Source: Thalassovita litoralis (lineage in GTDB: Bacteria > Pseudomonadota > Alphaproteobacteria > Rhodobacterales > Rhodobacteraceae). From it: 64,000 nt of DNA. Location of the stretch: NCBI RefSeq assembly GCF_900182725.1, contig NZ_FXTO01000010.1:1-64000 (forward strand), read 5' to 3'. The notes under the pieces are model-generated. The model was not told where the DNA came from and made no database searches. It saw only the letters and a program-made list of their open reading frames with translations. Both the position numbers and the translations under genes were made by a program. How positions within the stretch are numbered: the first letter of the stretch is position 1; each line of letters begins with the position of its first letter. Below are positions 9,247 through 16,548 of this stretch, in pieces.

Positions 9247-9840
9247 TCAATCGGGTTGGTCCCGGCTTTCGTCTATTGCGGCGTATCGTTCAATTCCGAA
9301 ACTTGCGCTGGTCTCGTTCAGGCCCCAAACATAGCCTTGATCCGCCGTGTAAACGACGAGGTTGCCGTCATCTTGGAAGACGAGCTGGCACGCTCCGTCC
9401 GGGGATGGGTAGGGCACATTACGCTCAATCCGAAAAATACCATCTTCCGACTCGTTCTCTACAATCTGGGCCGGAGAGTCGTTGAATCGGGCGTTGCTTT
9501 GATCTGCCGGAGGCGGTGGCGTATTGGCTACCGGGTTATCGACCGGAGTCGATGTACCCGCGCCGGGATTGCCAGCAGGCGCAGGGGCAGGGGCAGGGGC
9601 AGGGGCAGGGGCACCGCCGATCAAAATCTGCGCCGAGTCCAGTCTGCTATCGTTCTTGCAAGCATCCACATGCGTCACGACGATCCGGTTGATCCCCGGA
9701 GCCATGAATTCGCTCAGATCCCCCGTAGCGGTATTTTTGAGCGTGACATAGCTGCCTTCATCCACGATGCCTGCGGGATATCTGTCATTGAAGACGGTGG
9801 CTCGGGCGCCATCGTCCAGACCTTCGAATGTGATCTCCAC
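9247..9840 (-). CDS. lectin-type protein fragment, Ala-Pro linker plus truncated bulb-lectin
   Basis: Frame of 197 aa beginning at GTG 9840, directly after an in-frame TAA. Residues 1-75 look like a beta-sandwich module (EITFEGLDDGARATVFND, INRIVVTHVDACKND). An (Ala-Pro) linker at about 77-88 is encoded by a hexanucleotide repeat. The C-terminus is a bulb-lectin start (CQLVFQDDGNLVVY, GYVWGLNE) that stops before the fold would be complete. The 9880-10212 frame is in phase with this one, only two stop codons apart, so both probably come from one ancestral gene. It has no signal peptide of its own. Confidence 0.55.
   Translation of the reverse strand: MEITFEGLDDGARATVFNDRYPAGIVDEGSYVTLKNTATGDLSEFMAPGINRIVVTHVDACKNDSRLDSAQILIGGAPAPAPAPAPAPAGNPGAGTSTPVDNPVANTPPPPADQSNARFNDSPAQIVENESEDGIFRIERNVPYPSPDGACQLVFQDDGNLVVYTADQGYVWGLNETSASFGIERYAAIDESRDQPD
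9584..9613 (-). repeat. hexanucleotide tandem repeat in linker
   Basis: Five perfect copies of GGGGCA on the + strand, preceded by near copies. On the coding strand it encodes alternating Ala and Pro. Gain or loss of a unit would keep the frame and change linker length by two residues. Confidence 0.85.
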
Positions 9841-9879
9841 TTAAGGCAGGGGCGCGGTTTCGGGGATGCGGATAAAGGT

Positions 9880-10212
9880 CTAAAAATACGTGTAATTCAC
9901 GGCTTTCATGCAATTATCACGCCAGTTTTCCCCCGGTATCTCCGACGTTCCGGGGCCGCCGAAACCGATGATCTCGGGGTCTGGTGCCGCCCCCCAGCCT
10001 GTATCGTCGGCCATCGGGATATCGGCCCATTGATAATTGTCCAGAGCGCCGGGGCTGCTCAGATTTACGTCCAGCATTTTGACCGGCAGTCCCATGTGCA
10101 TTTGCCAAGGCGTCCGGCCAAACGGAAGTTCTGGTACGTCGGCGCCTTGTCCCCCACCGCCGTTGCAGGCGACTGTGCCGTCACCGCTGTCCATCGGTCG
10201 GTCAGACACCAT
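9880..10212 (-). CDS. upstream half of the split lectin-type gene (hypothetical)
   Basis: Frame of 110 aa with no recognised domain. The ATG at 10212 has no Shine-Dalgarno, and the same frame stays open upstream to a TGA near 10331 with sensible acidic sequence (ILLERVLIEPWEEPEAP) but no ATG or GTG. The protein ends AVNYTYF at TAG 9880-9882. Twelve codons further, TAA 9841-9843 precedes GTG 9840 of the next frame. Reading through both stops gives NYTYF-stop-TFIRIPETAPLP-stop-VEITFEGL, which looks like continuous beta-sandwich sequence. Most likely a fragment of a broken gene rather than a free-standing protein. Confidence 0.4.
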   Translation of the reverse strand: MVSDRPMDSGDGTVACNGGGGQGADVPELPFGRTPWQMHMGLPVKMLDVNLSSPGALDNYQWADIPMADDTGWGAAPDPEIIGFGGPGTSEIPGENWRDNCMKAVNYTYF

Positions 10213-10701
10213 TTGTTGGTCCGCGGGGGCTTCTGGTTCTTCCCACGGCTCGATCAGGACTCTTTCAAGCAGGATCGCTTCGTTCGAACTGGAAACATCC
10301 CCCGTAGCGACACCGCCGCAACCGATCCTTCGTGCCCGTCAGACAGGCTAAGAATGCTGTTGGTTCTAATGGTCCTCGGGGTCTGACCGAACTGTGGTTC
10401 CACGTCGGTAGTGATCCGGGAGATAAGCCGAAGTTTCCAAAAGCCTTTGTTTTCAATACGTCAATTTTCCAAGAAAACGTACTCTGGCGCGACGATGATA
10501 GCTTTCACATTCAATTTCAAGCAAAAGTATTTCTCATAACCCAAATCGGAAACGTCAAGTTGTTGCTTTCGACCGCCCCGATCGAAAGTGCCCTCCAATG
10601 CGGCTAACCCGGCAATCCGGCCATCATTGCCGGCGGGTTGACCTTCATTCTGCCATCGTTGCCAATTTTATAGCCGTAATTCCCCAAGGGGCTGGACTGC
10701 A
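10213..10701. other. AT-richer gene-free stretch at the head of the lectin block
   Basis: No supported gene. Bases 10213-10330 continue the open minus frame of the split lectin gene. Bases 10380-10600 are visibly richer in A and T than the flanks. A minus frame from about 10700 ends at a TAG near 10606 (SSPLGNYGYKIGNDGRMKV) and reads like protein, but it has no start of its own and no family match that I recognise. The promoter of the lectin block is probably here. No clear -35/-10 pair stands out. Confidence 0.4.
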
Positions 10702-10896
10702 AAGCTGGATGCGTTCCGCGTTGCCCCCCTGCCTGCGGATCACCCCTATTGGGCGCACCCCAAGGTGACGGTCACGCCCCACATCGCTTCGGAAACCCGC
10801 CCGGAAACCGCGTCCGAGGTGATCGTCGAAAACATCCGGCGCAGCGAAGCAGGCGAAGAGCTATTATTCCTTGTGGATCGCGATTTAGGATACTGA
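10702..10896 (+). pseudogene. 3' fragment of a glyoxylate/hydroxypyruvate reductase (GhrA-like)
   Basis: The + frame reads KLDAFRVAPLPADHPYW, then AHPKVTVTPHIASETRPE and SEVIVENIRRSEAGEELL, ending with TGA at 10894-10896. This is the C-terminal end of a D-2-hydroxyacid dehydrogenase. LD.FR.EPLP..HP.W.HP.V..TPH.A is the family signature around the catalytic histidine (TPH). Only about 64 codons remain. The NAD-binding domain and 5' end are missing, replaced by the accessory block. It shows where foreign or rearranged DNA joined the backbone. Confidence 0.8.
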
Positions 10897-10904
10897 TCCA
10901 ACCG

Positions 10905-10984
10905 CTTCTTTCTGATCCCAAATACTCCCGCCGGAGGCCCGGAAAATTACAAATTTTCCGGTCAAAATTCTTTGCAAGAATTTT
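10905..10984. terminator. repeat element with two perfect hairpins, bidirectional terminator
   Basis: Begins with the 23-base dispersed element described for 18093 and 21763 (CTTCTTTCTGAT...AAATACTC). It is followed by two perfect hairpins. At 10939-10961 there is a 10-bp stem (CCGGAAAATT) with loop ACA, and at 10964-10984 a 9-bp stem (AAAATTCTT) with loop TGC. It lies between the end of the + GhrA-like fragment and the end of the minus SseB-like gene, so it is placed to stop both. Confidence 0.6.
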
Positions 10985-11000
10985 ACCCCCCCCTTGCCCA

Positions 11001-11792
11001 TCAGCGCAGGATCGGTGGTTTGGCCGGGTCTGAACCGGGGGCCGCGCGTCCCAATTCCTGTGCCTCTTGCGGTTGGGGCAGTTCAAAATGCAGCCCCCAT
11101 TTTGCCAGCGTGGCCGCCATCGCATCGCTGGCCCGCACGAAACTGACATCCAGCGCCCCGGCCTCGATCCCGGAAAAAACCAGCGCCTCGGACACAGCTT
11201 TGGCCAGCGCACCTTCGGCCCCCGGAATCGCATCGACAAAGGCCAACAGGTGCGTGCGAATGCCATTTTCATAGATCACCCCCACCAGATAGGCACTATG
11301 GGCCAATCCGGCGGCCGTAGTCAGTTTTGCGTCCAGTGCGCTCAACAGGTTTTCTGGCATCCCGACCGGCGGCATGACGTCCTGAATTTTCGCTTCGGTT
11401 TCATCCGGGGCATTGCCCAGCGTGTCATGCAGCCACCCAATCGCCTGCGGTGGGATCAGGATCGAGGACGGGGCGACCTCCAGATTCAAGCCCAGCCCCA
11501 TGCCCTGCTGCGCCAGAAGGCTGGCGATGATCCGCCCGGACAGCGCCGCATAGGGCGCGGATTTACCGACGAAATCGGCCAGCCGTTCCTCTCGGTCGAA
11601 CACCAGCACGAATCCTGTGTCTTCGACCTCGAACACCTCGGGGGAAACATTTTCGTTCACGGGCTCTTCGGTCAGCAGCAGGAACAATTCGCTATCGGCC
11701 AGACGTTCGTAAAACCGCAGGCGGGCGGCATCGTCGGACTCGTCCGCGATCATCGCGGCATGGGCCAGATCCAGGGGTGTTTGCTCAGTCAT
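11001..11792 (-). CDS. SseB-family N-terminal-domain protein
   Basis: A protein of 263 aa with no signal peptide. The N-terminal half (MTEQTPLDLAHAAM; LADSELFLLLTEEP; FVLVFDREERLADF) follows the SseB/type III secretion enhancer-like N-terminal domain. The C-terminal half corresponds to its usual second domain. SseB-like proteins are widespread in Rhodobacteraceae and their function is not settled. Its start overlaps the end of the upstream uracil-DNA-glycosylase-like gene by 8 bases, implying co-translation. Confidence 0.75.
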   Translation of the reverse strand: MTEQTPLDLAHAAMIADESDDAARLRFYERLADSELFLLLTEEPVNENVSPEVFEVEDTGFVLVFDREERLADFVGKSAPYAALSGRIIASLLAQQGMGLGLNLEVAPSSILIPPQAIGWLHDTLGNAPDETEAKIQDVMPPVGMPENLLSALDAKLTTAAGLAHSAYLVGVIYENGIRTHLLAFVDAIPGAEGALAKAVSEALVFSGIEAGALDVSFVRASDAMAATLAKWGLHFELPQPQEAQELGRAAPGSDPAKPPILR

Positions 11793-12372
11793 TCAGAACC
11801 CTTTGAACATGCTGGCGCAGTTCGGGGATCAGCTCGGCCTCGAACCACGGGTTTCGGCGCAGCCATGCCGTATTGCGCCACGACGGATGAGGCAAGGGAA
11901 AAACGCCCGGCGCATGATCCCGCCAGCGCCGAACGCGATCTGTGACGCTGATCCGCCCCCCCAGATGAAACGCATGGGCATAGCCGCCTACCAAAATGCG
12001 CAGCGGAACAGGCCCAAGATCAGCCATGACCTTCTGATGCCACGTCTGCGCACACAGCTTGGGCGGCGGCAAGTCCGACCCTTTGGCATCATAGCCCGGA
12101 AAACAAAACGCCATCGGTACAATTGCGACCCTGCCCCGGTCATAAAACGTATCGCGATCCAGCCCCAGCCAATCGCGCAGCCGGTCCCCCGAAGGATCAT
12201 TGAACGGCAATCCGCTTTCATGCACCCGCATTCCCGGCGCCTGCCCGGCAATCAGCAAACGCGCACCGGGACGGAACCAGACCACCGGATTGGGCCGGTG
12301 CCGGGTGGCGGTTTGCGCGAAACGATCCGCACACAGGCGGCAGGCGCGTATCTGATCGGGCAGCGGTGTCAT
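11785..12372 (-). CDS. uracil-DNA glycosylase family protein
   Basis: About 195 aa from the ATG at 12372 (MTPLPDQIRACRLC). An upstream in-frame ATG at 12444 would add an unlikely hydrophobic stretch. Motif 1 of the UDG superfamily is visible as GQAPGMRVHESGLPFNDPSG, and motif 2 as LPHPSWRN. The N-terminal CRLC pair and later cysteines recall iron-sulphur family enzymes, but the full four-cysteine pattern is not certain. Such proteins excise uracil from DNA. This subgroup is less studied. It overlaps the downstream SseB-like gene. Confidence 0.75.
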   Translation of the reverse strand: MTPLPDQIRACRLCADRFAQTATRHRPNPVVWFRPGARLLIAGQAPGMRVHESGLPFNDPSGDRLRDWLGLDRDTFYDRGRVAIVPMAFCFPGYDAKGSDLPPPKLCAQTWHQKVMADLGPVPLRILVGGYAHAFHLGGRISVTDRVRRWRDHAPGVFPLPHPSWRNTAWLRRNPWFEAELIPELRQHVQRVLND

Positions 12373-12570
12373 ACACAAAAGATATATCCACAAGGCAAAG
12401 GGATCAAACCTTCGTCCAGAAACCACCTGCGGGGTATCTGACAAAGCGCTTCGTTCATTTCAGCGTGAAAAGACGCAATTTCCTTGCGCTTGGTCCGGCT
12501 TTCGGTTGCCGAATTGTAGTAAATGCCATAGTCCTCGGCTCACTTGTGTACAATAGACGACGGGGCCTGC

Positions 12571-13818
12571 ATGTATCGCGTTTGGAATTTTCTCACCAAT
12601 TACTCGCTCTTGCTGATATTCGGTGCATTGATTGCGTTGGTATGGGCCAATGTGAATCCTGGCAGCTATCACCATTTCGTTGAAATGCCGCTGTGGGAAA
12701 ACGCCCCGATTGGACATTTGCACGATGGCCACCGTACGCTGACGCTGCATTATCTGATCAATGACGTGCTGATGGCGTTGTTCTTTGCCATTGCCGCCAA
12801 AGAGGTATGGGAGGCCGTGATCCTTGATAACGGGTCGCTGCGTGGGAAAAAGGCCGCAACGCCCTTGATCGCAACCGCCGGTGGGATGCTGGGGCCGATT
12901 GCAGTATATCTGGCAATGGCGCTGTTCATCTGGCCCGATACGTTCAACGACGTGAAAAACGGCTGGGCCATTCCGACGGCAACCGACATCGCCTTTTCCT
13001 ATTTGGTGGGGCGTCTGGTGTTTGGCGCGGGCCACCCGGCTGTGCGTTTCCTGTTGTTGCTGGCGATTGCCGACGACGCGGCAGGGCTGATCATTCTGGC
13101 GATTTTCTATCCCTCGGCGGAACTGGCGCCGGTCTGGTTGCTGTTGTCGCTGGCCGCAGCGGTTGCTGTTTTCGTGCTGTTCAACTGGCTGCCACGTCGG
13201 ATGGACCGGGGTAATCAGGATCGTCCGAACTCTACTTGGGTGCGCCAAAACATCAGCTTCTGGCCCTATCTGATCGCGGGCTGCATCAGCTGGTATGGGT
13301 TCATGCGGGCGGGGATTCACCCGGCTTTGGGCCTGCTGCCTATCGTGCCGACCATCCCACATGCCGACCGCGCTTTTGGTATCTTTAGCGAGGCGGAACA
13401 ATACCTGTCGGACCTGCTGAACCATATCGAACATGCGCTGAAGCATCCGGTTGAAATCATCCTGTTCTTCTTTGGGTTAATGAATGCTGGCGTGGAGTTT
13501 TCCGCCATTTCGGAACCGACATGGCTGGTGCTGGGCGGCCTGCTGATCGGCAAGCCGGTGGGCATTCTGGTCATGGGCATCATCGGGGCGCATGTGCTGC
13601 GCTTCGGCCTGCCGCAAGGGATGCGCACCATTGACCTGCTGGTGATTGGCTGTGTCGCCGCGATCGGCTTTACCGTATCGCTGTTCGTGGCTTCGGTGGC
13701 GTTCCCCGGCGGGCCGGTGCAGGACGCCGCGAAAATGGGGGCGCTGTTCAGCTTTGCCGCAGCGGGGGTCTCGTTGCTGGCCGGAATGATGTGCCGGGTA
13801 CAAAAGCAGCAGCTATAA
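12571..13818 (+). CDS. nhaA: Na+/H+ antiporter NhaA
   Basis: Inner-membrane antiporter of 415 aa with about 12 helices, exchanging sodium for protons in pH and salt homeostasis. The family hallmark region ATDIAFSYLVGRLVFG and the following LLLAIADDAAGLIIL carry the paired aspartates of the ion site (IADDA). ATG 12571 (MYRVWNFL) is chosen over an in-frame TTG at 12544. It stands alone, divergent from the UDG-like gene and followed by a hairpin at 13844. NhaA fits a marine, salt-exposed host. Confidence 0.93.
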   Translation: MYRVWNFLTNYSLLLIFGALIALVWANVNPGSYHHFVEMPLWENAPIGHLHDGHRTLTLHYLINDVLMALFFAIAAKEVWEAVILDNGSLRGKKAATPLIATAGGMLGPIAVYLAMALFIWPDTFNDVKNGWAIPTATDIAFSYLVGRLVFGAGHPAVRFLLLLAIADDAAGLIILAIFYPSAELAPVWLLLSLAAAVAVFVLFNWLPRRMDRGNQDRPNSTWVRQNISFWPYLIAGCISWYGFMRAGIHPALGLLPIVPTIPHADRAFGIFSEAEQYLSDLLNHIEHALKHPVEIILFFFGLMNAGVEFSAISEPTWLVLGGLLIGKPVGILVMGIIGAHVLRFGLPQGMRTIDLLVIGCVAAIGFTVSLFVASVAFPGGPVQDAAKMGALFSFAAAGVSLLAGMMCRVQKQQL

Positions 13819-13843
13819 CCCCCTGATCACATCAATTTTTTGC

Positions 13844-13871
13844 GAAACCGGTTCCGTAAGGGGCCGGTTTC
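13844..13871 (+). terminator. hairpin after nhaA
   Basis: An 8-bp perfect stem (GAAACCGG / CCGGTTTC) with a 12-base loop, 25 bases after the nhaA stop. The following T run is weak (CTTTAT), so termination efficiency is uncertain. Confidence 0.45.
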
Positions 13872-14007
13872 TGCCTTTATGGGCCTTAATTTCGACAAGA
13901 AGAATTGCAATCTTCTCTTTCGATCTGATCGACGGACCATAAGCGGTATTAAACCGGACGTAAGACAAGACCGTTATCAGTAAGGCAGAGCAGAACCGGA
14001 GCCAGTG

Positions 14008-14667
14008 ATGCTGGAGTTCGAAAATGTCAGCAAGTCCTTCTGGACGGGAACCCAGCGCAAGGTGATCCTTGAACGCGTGTCTTTTCGCGTGGAACTGGGG
14101 CAGTCGCTGGGCATTCTGGCCCCGAACGGCACCGGCAAAACCACTTTGATCAATATGATGGCCGGGCTGGAAAAACCGGACGAAGGCCAGATCCGCCGCG
14201 AATGCAACGTCAGCTTTCCGCTGGGTTTCATGGGCGGGGTCGTCAGTAAGCATTCGGCCGTGGAAAACAGCCGGTATATTGCGCGGCTTTACGGTCTGGA
14301 CCCCGATTATGTCGAAGCATTCTGCCGCTGGCTGTGCGGTCTGGGCGAATATTTCGATCAACCCTTGGGCACCTATAGCTCTGGGATGAAATCGCGGTTT
14401 TCCTTTGCCCTGATGCTGGCGCTGGATTTCGATCTATACCTGATCGACGAAGGGATGCCGGGATCAACCGACGTCGAATTCAACCGCAAAGCCGGGGAAA
14501 TTCTGCGCGAACGATTGCGCACGACCACTGTCATTATCGTATCACACCAACCCGCCACGCTGGAAAAATTTGCCCGCTCGGCGGCTGTTCTGATGAATGG
14601 TAAACTTCACATGTTTGATACCTTGGAAGAGGCGAAGCAGCTTTATGACTACGAAACCCAAGGCTAA
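14008..14667 (+). CDS. kpsT: capsule polysaccharide ABC exporter ATPase (KpsT-like)
   Basis: ATP-binding subunit of about 219 aa of an ABC-2 type polysaccharide exporter. The Walker A is APNGTGKTT near residues 40-48, the signature YSSGMKSRF near 130, and Walker B YLIDEGMP about 150. The GFMGGVVSKHSAVEN segment after the Q-loop is typical of KpsT/CtrD proteins. A GTG codon directly precedes the ATG, so either could initiate. The 3' end overlaps kpsE by 23 bases. The permease partner KpsM is not in this window. Confidence 0.88.
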   Translation: MLEFENVSKSFWTGTQRKVILERVSFRVELGQSLGILAPNGTGKTTLINMMAGLEKPDEGQIRRECNVSFPLGFMGGVVSKHSAVENSRYIARLYGLDPDYVEAFCRWLCGLGEYFDQPLGTYSSGMKSRFSFALMLALDFDLYLIDEGMPGSTDVEFNRKAGEILRERLRTTTVIIVSHQPATLEKFARSAAVLMNGKLHMFDTLEEAKQLYDYETQG

Positions 14668-16405
14668 GAAATTCCGCATTCGCCGCAGCCAACCGCTTTC
14701 GATGGGGGGACATCCCGTTGGGCATCCCAGCGGGGCTACTGCCCCACTGCGCGCTGTCACACAGCCCGAGCCAGAAGCGCAAGAAGCCCCGCGTCCGGCA
14801 GCAGAATCAGTGCGCCGCCACCTGTCCGCCGTGCGCACCGATCCGCAGCCCCAACCGCACCCCACCGCGGGCGCAGATGTGCCGCCACAACCGACCGATA
14901 CACCACAGGACGATCCGGTGGCGACCGTGGCGGAAACGGCATCCCCCCGGCAGGTATCAGGCGAAAACACTCTGGATCAAATCCGCCGCGAAGGGCTGAC
15001 AGGCCGTCAGTTGCGCATGGCCCGCCGGGTCGCGCAAAAACACGGGCTGGCCCCGACTTCGGATTTCGATGCCGTGCGATTGCTGCGCGCCAAGGGGATT
15101 GATCCATTTCAACGCTCGACCATGCTGGAACTGGTGGTGCCGCAGGACAACGCCCCGGTGCCGTCCAACGAACATATGGTGCAACTACCCCAAACGGTCG
15201 AAGTAGAAAAGCGCCTGCCCTCGACTCAGGTCGGGGTGGACGGGATCAGCCCCTCTGATCGGCGTGCGCAGGAAATTTCTGAAATTCAGCGCGATATTGC
15301 CCGGCGCCGACGCCGCAAATCAATGTTGCTGCTGTCCCGGCTGGCGTTCTTTGTATTTCTGCCAACGATCTTGGCCGGATGGTATTATTTCACCGTGGCA
15401 ACGCCGATGTATGCCACCAAATCCGAATTCCTGATCCTCGAAGCGGATGCCGTGGGCGGCTCGGCGCTTGGGGGGCTTCTCAGCGGCACCCAATTCGCCA
15501 CCAATCAGGACGCCATCGCCGTTCAATCCTATTTGCAATCGCGTGATGCGATGCAACGTCTGGACAGCGATATCGGCTTCAAGACACATTTCAGTCAGGA
15601 CTGGATCGACCCCATTCAACGGCTGGAACCCAATGCGTCGGACGAAGCGGCCTATGGCATCTACAAGAAAAACGTCCAGATCGGCTATGATCCGACCGAA
15701 GGCGTCATTCGCATGGAAGTCATCGCCGCAGACCCCAAGATCAGCGCCGCCTTTTCAGAACATCTGATTTCTTATGCCGAAAAGCGGGTGGATGACCTGT
15801 CCCGCCGCAAACGCGAAGATCAGATGAAAGAAGCCCGCTCCAGTCTGGAAGAGGCCAAGCAAGAACGCCGCGAGGCGCAGGTGCGGCTGGTTCAACTACA
15901 AGAAGGCACGTTGCTGGACCCCGAAGGCGAAATCGCCAGCATCCGCTCCCTGATGAACAATGTGGAACTGCAATTGCAGGAAAAAGAGCTGCAACTGCAA
16001 ACCCTGCTCAACAACGCCCGCCCCTCGCAACCGCGCGTGGATGCACTGCGAACTGAAATCCGTCTGCTGGGCGAAGAGCTGAGCAAGCAAAGCGCCCGTT
16101 TGACACAGGCCACCAATGGCGGCACGTCGCTGGCCGCAAAAGCCGCGCAAATCCAGATCGCACAGGCCGATCTGGCCACCGCTGACCTGTTCCTGCAATC
16201 CGCCCTGCAAAATGAAAAGCAGACAGCACAAGAAGCCAACCGCCAGGTCCGCTACCTGACCACCAGTGTCAGCCCGGTTCCACCGGATGACCCCACCTAT
16301 CCACGCGCGTTCGAGAACACTTTGCTGGCGTTCCTGATTTTTTCCGGAATCTACCTGATGTTCTCGCTCACCGCGTCAATCCTGCGCGAACAAGTGTCCA
16401 CCTAG
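14645..16405 (+). CDS. kpsE: capsule polysaccharide export inner-membrane protein (KpsE-like), long N-terminal extension
   Basis: A 586-aa polysaccharide co-polymerase. Start ATG 14645 overlaps kpsT. The first 230 or so residues are cytoplasmic, rich in Pro, Gln and Arg, and include a compact basic segment (GLTGRQLRMARRVAQKHGL). A transmembrane helix lies near 235-255 (LLLSRLAFFVFLPTILAGWY). The periplasmic part contains a long coiled coil at about 385-520 (EEAKQERREAQVRLVQLQ). A second helix sits near the C-terminus (AFLIFSGIYLMFSLT). Typical KpsE is about 380 aa, so the N-terminal extension is the odd part. It links the ABC exporter to the outer-membrane channel. Confidence 0.85.
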   Translation: MTTKPKAKKFRIRRSQPLSMGGHPVGHPSGATAPLRAVTQPEPEAQEAPRPAAESVRRHLSAVRTDPQPQPHPTAGADVPPQPTDTPQDDPVATVAETASPRQVSGENTLDQIRREGLTGRQLRMARRVAQKHGLAPTSDFDAVRLLRAKGIDPFQRSTMLELVVPQDNAPVPSNEHMVQLPQTVEVEKRLPSTQVGVDGISPSDRRAQEISEIQRDIARRRRRKSMLLLSRLAFFVFLPTILAGWYYFTVATPMYATKSEFLILEADAVGGSALGGLLSGTQFATNQDAIAVQSYLQSRDAMQRLDSDIGFKTHFSQDWIDPIQRLEPNASDEAAYGIYKKNVQIGYDPTEGVIRMEVIAADPKISAAFSEHLISYAEKRVDDLSRRKREDQMKEARSSLEEAKQERREAQVRLVQLQEGTLLDPEGEIASIRSLMNNVELQLQEKELQLQTLLNNARPSQPRVDALRTEIRLLGEELSKQSARLTQATNGGTSLAAKAAQIQIAQADLATADLFLQSALQNEKQTAQEANRQVRYLTTSVSPVPPDDPTYPRAFENTLLAFLIFSGIYLMFSLTASILREQVST

Positions 16406-16548
16406 TCCGGACCACGGGACGTCCGAATTACAGGCAATCGGCGCAGACTGACCAAGGAATGCGTCGCATGGCTGTTGTATTCGGTATCCATACTCGGGCA
16501 TACCTGTTGGTGGTTCAAAATCCATTCCGTTTCTAGAAAGAGGTCAAC

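Noticed and set aside
9541-9620. Short repeats considered as a CRISPR or minisatellite array
   Set aside because: The unit is six bases without spacers and encodes an Ala-Pro linker.
10332-10607. Open + frame of 91 codons in the AT-rich stretch
   Set aside because: No start signal beyond a GTG, no recognisable domain, and it lies in decayed DNA. It cannot be supported as a gene.
4640-10900. Accessory block as a defence or toxin island
   Set aside because: No nuclease, toxin, antitoxin, restriction or sensing genes are present. The proteins are exported binding domains.
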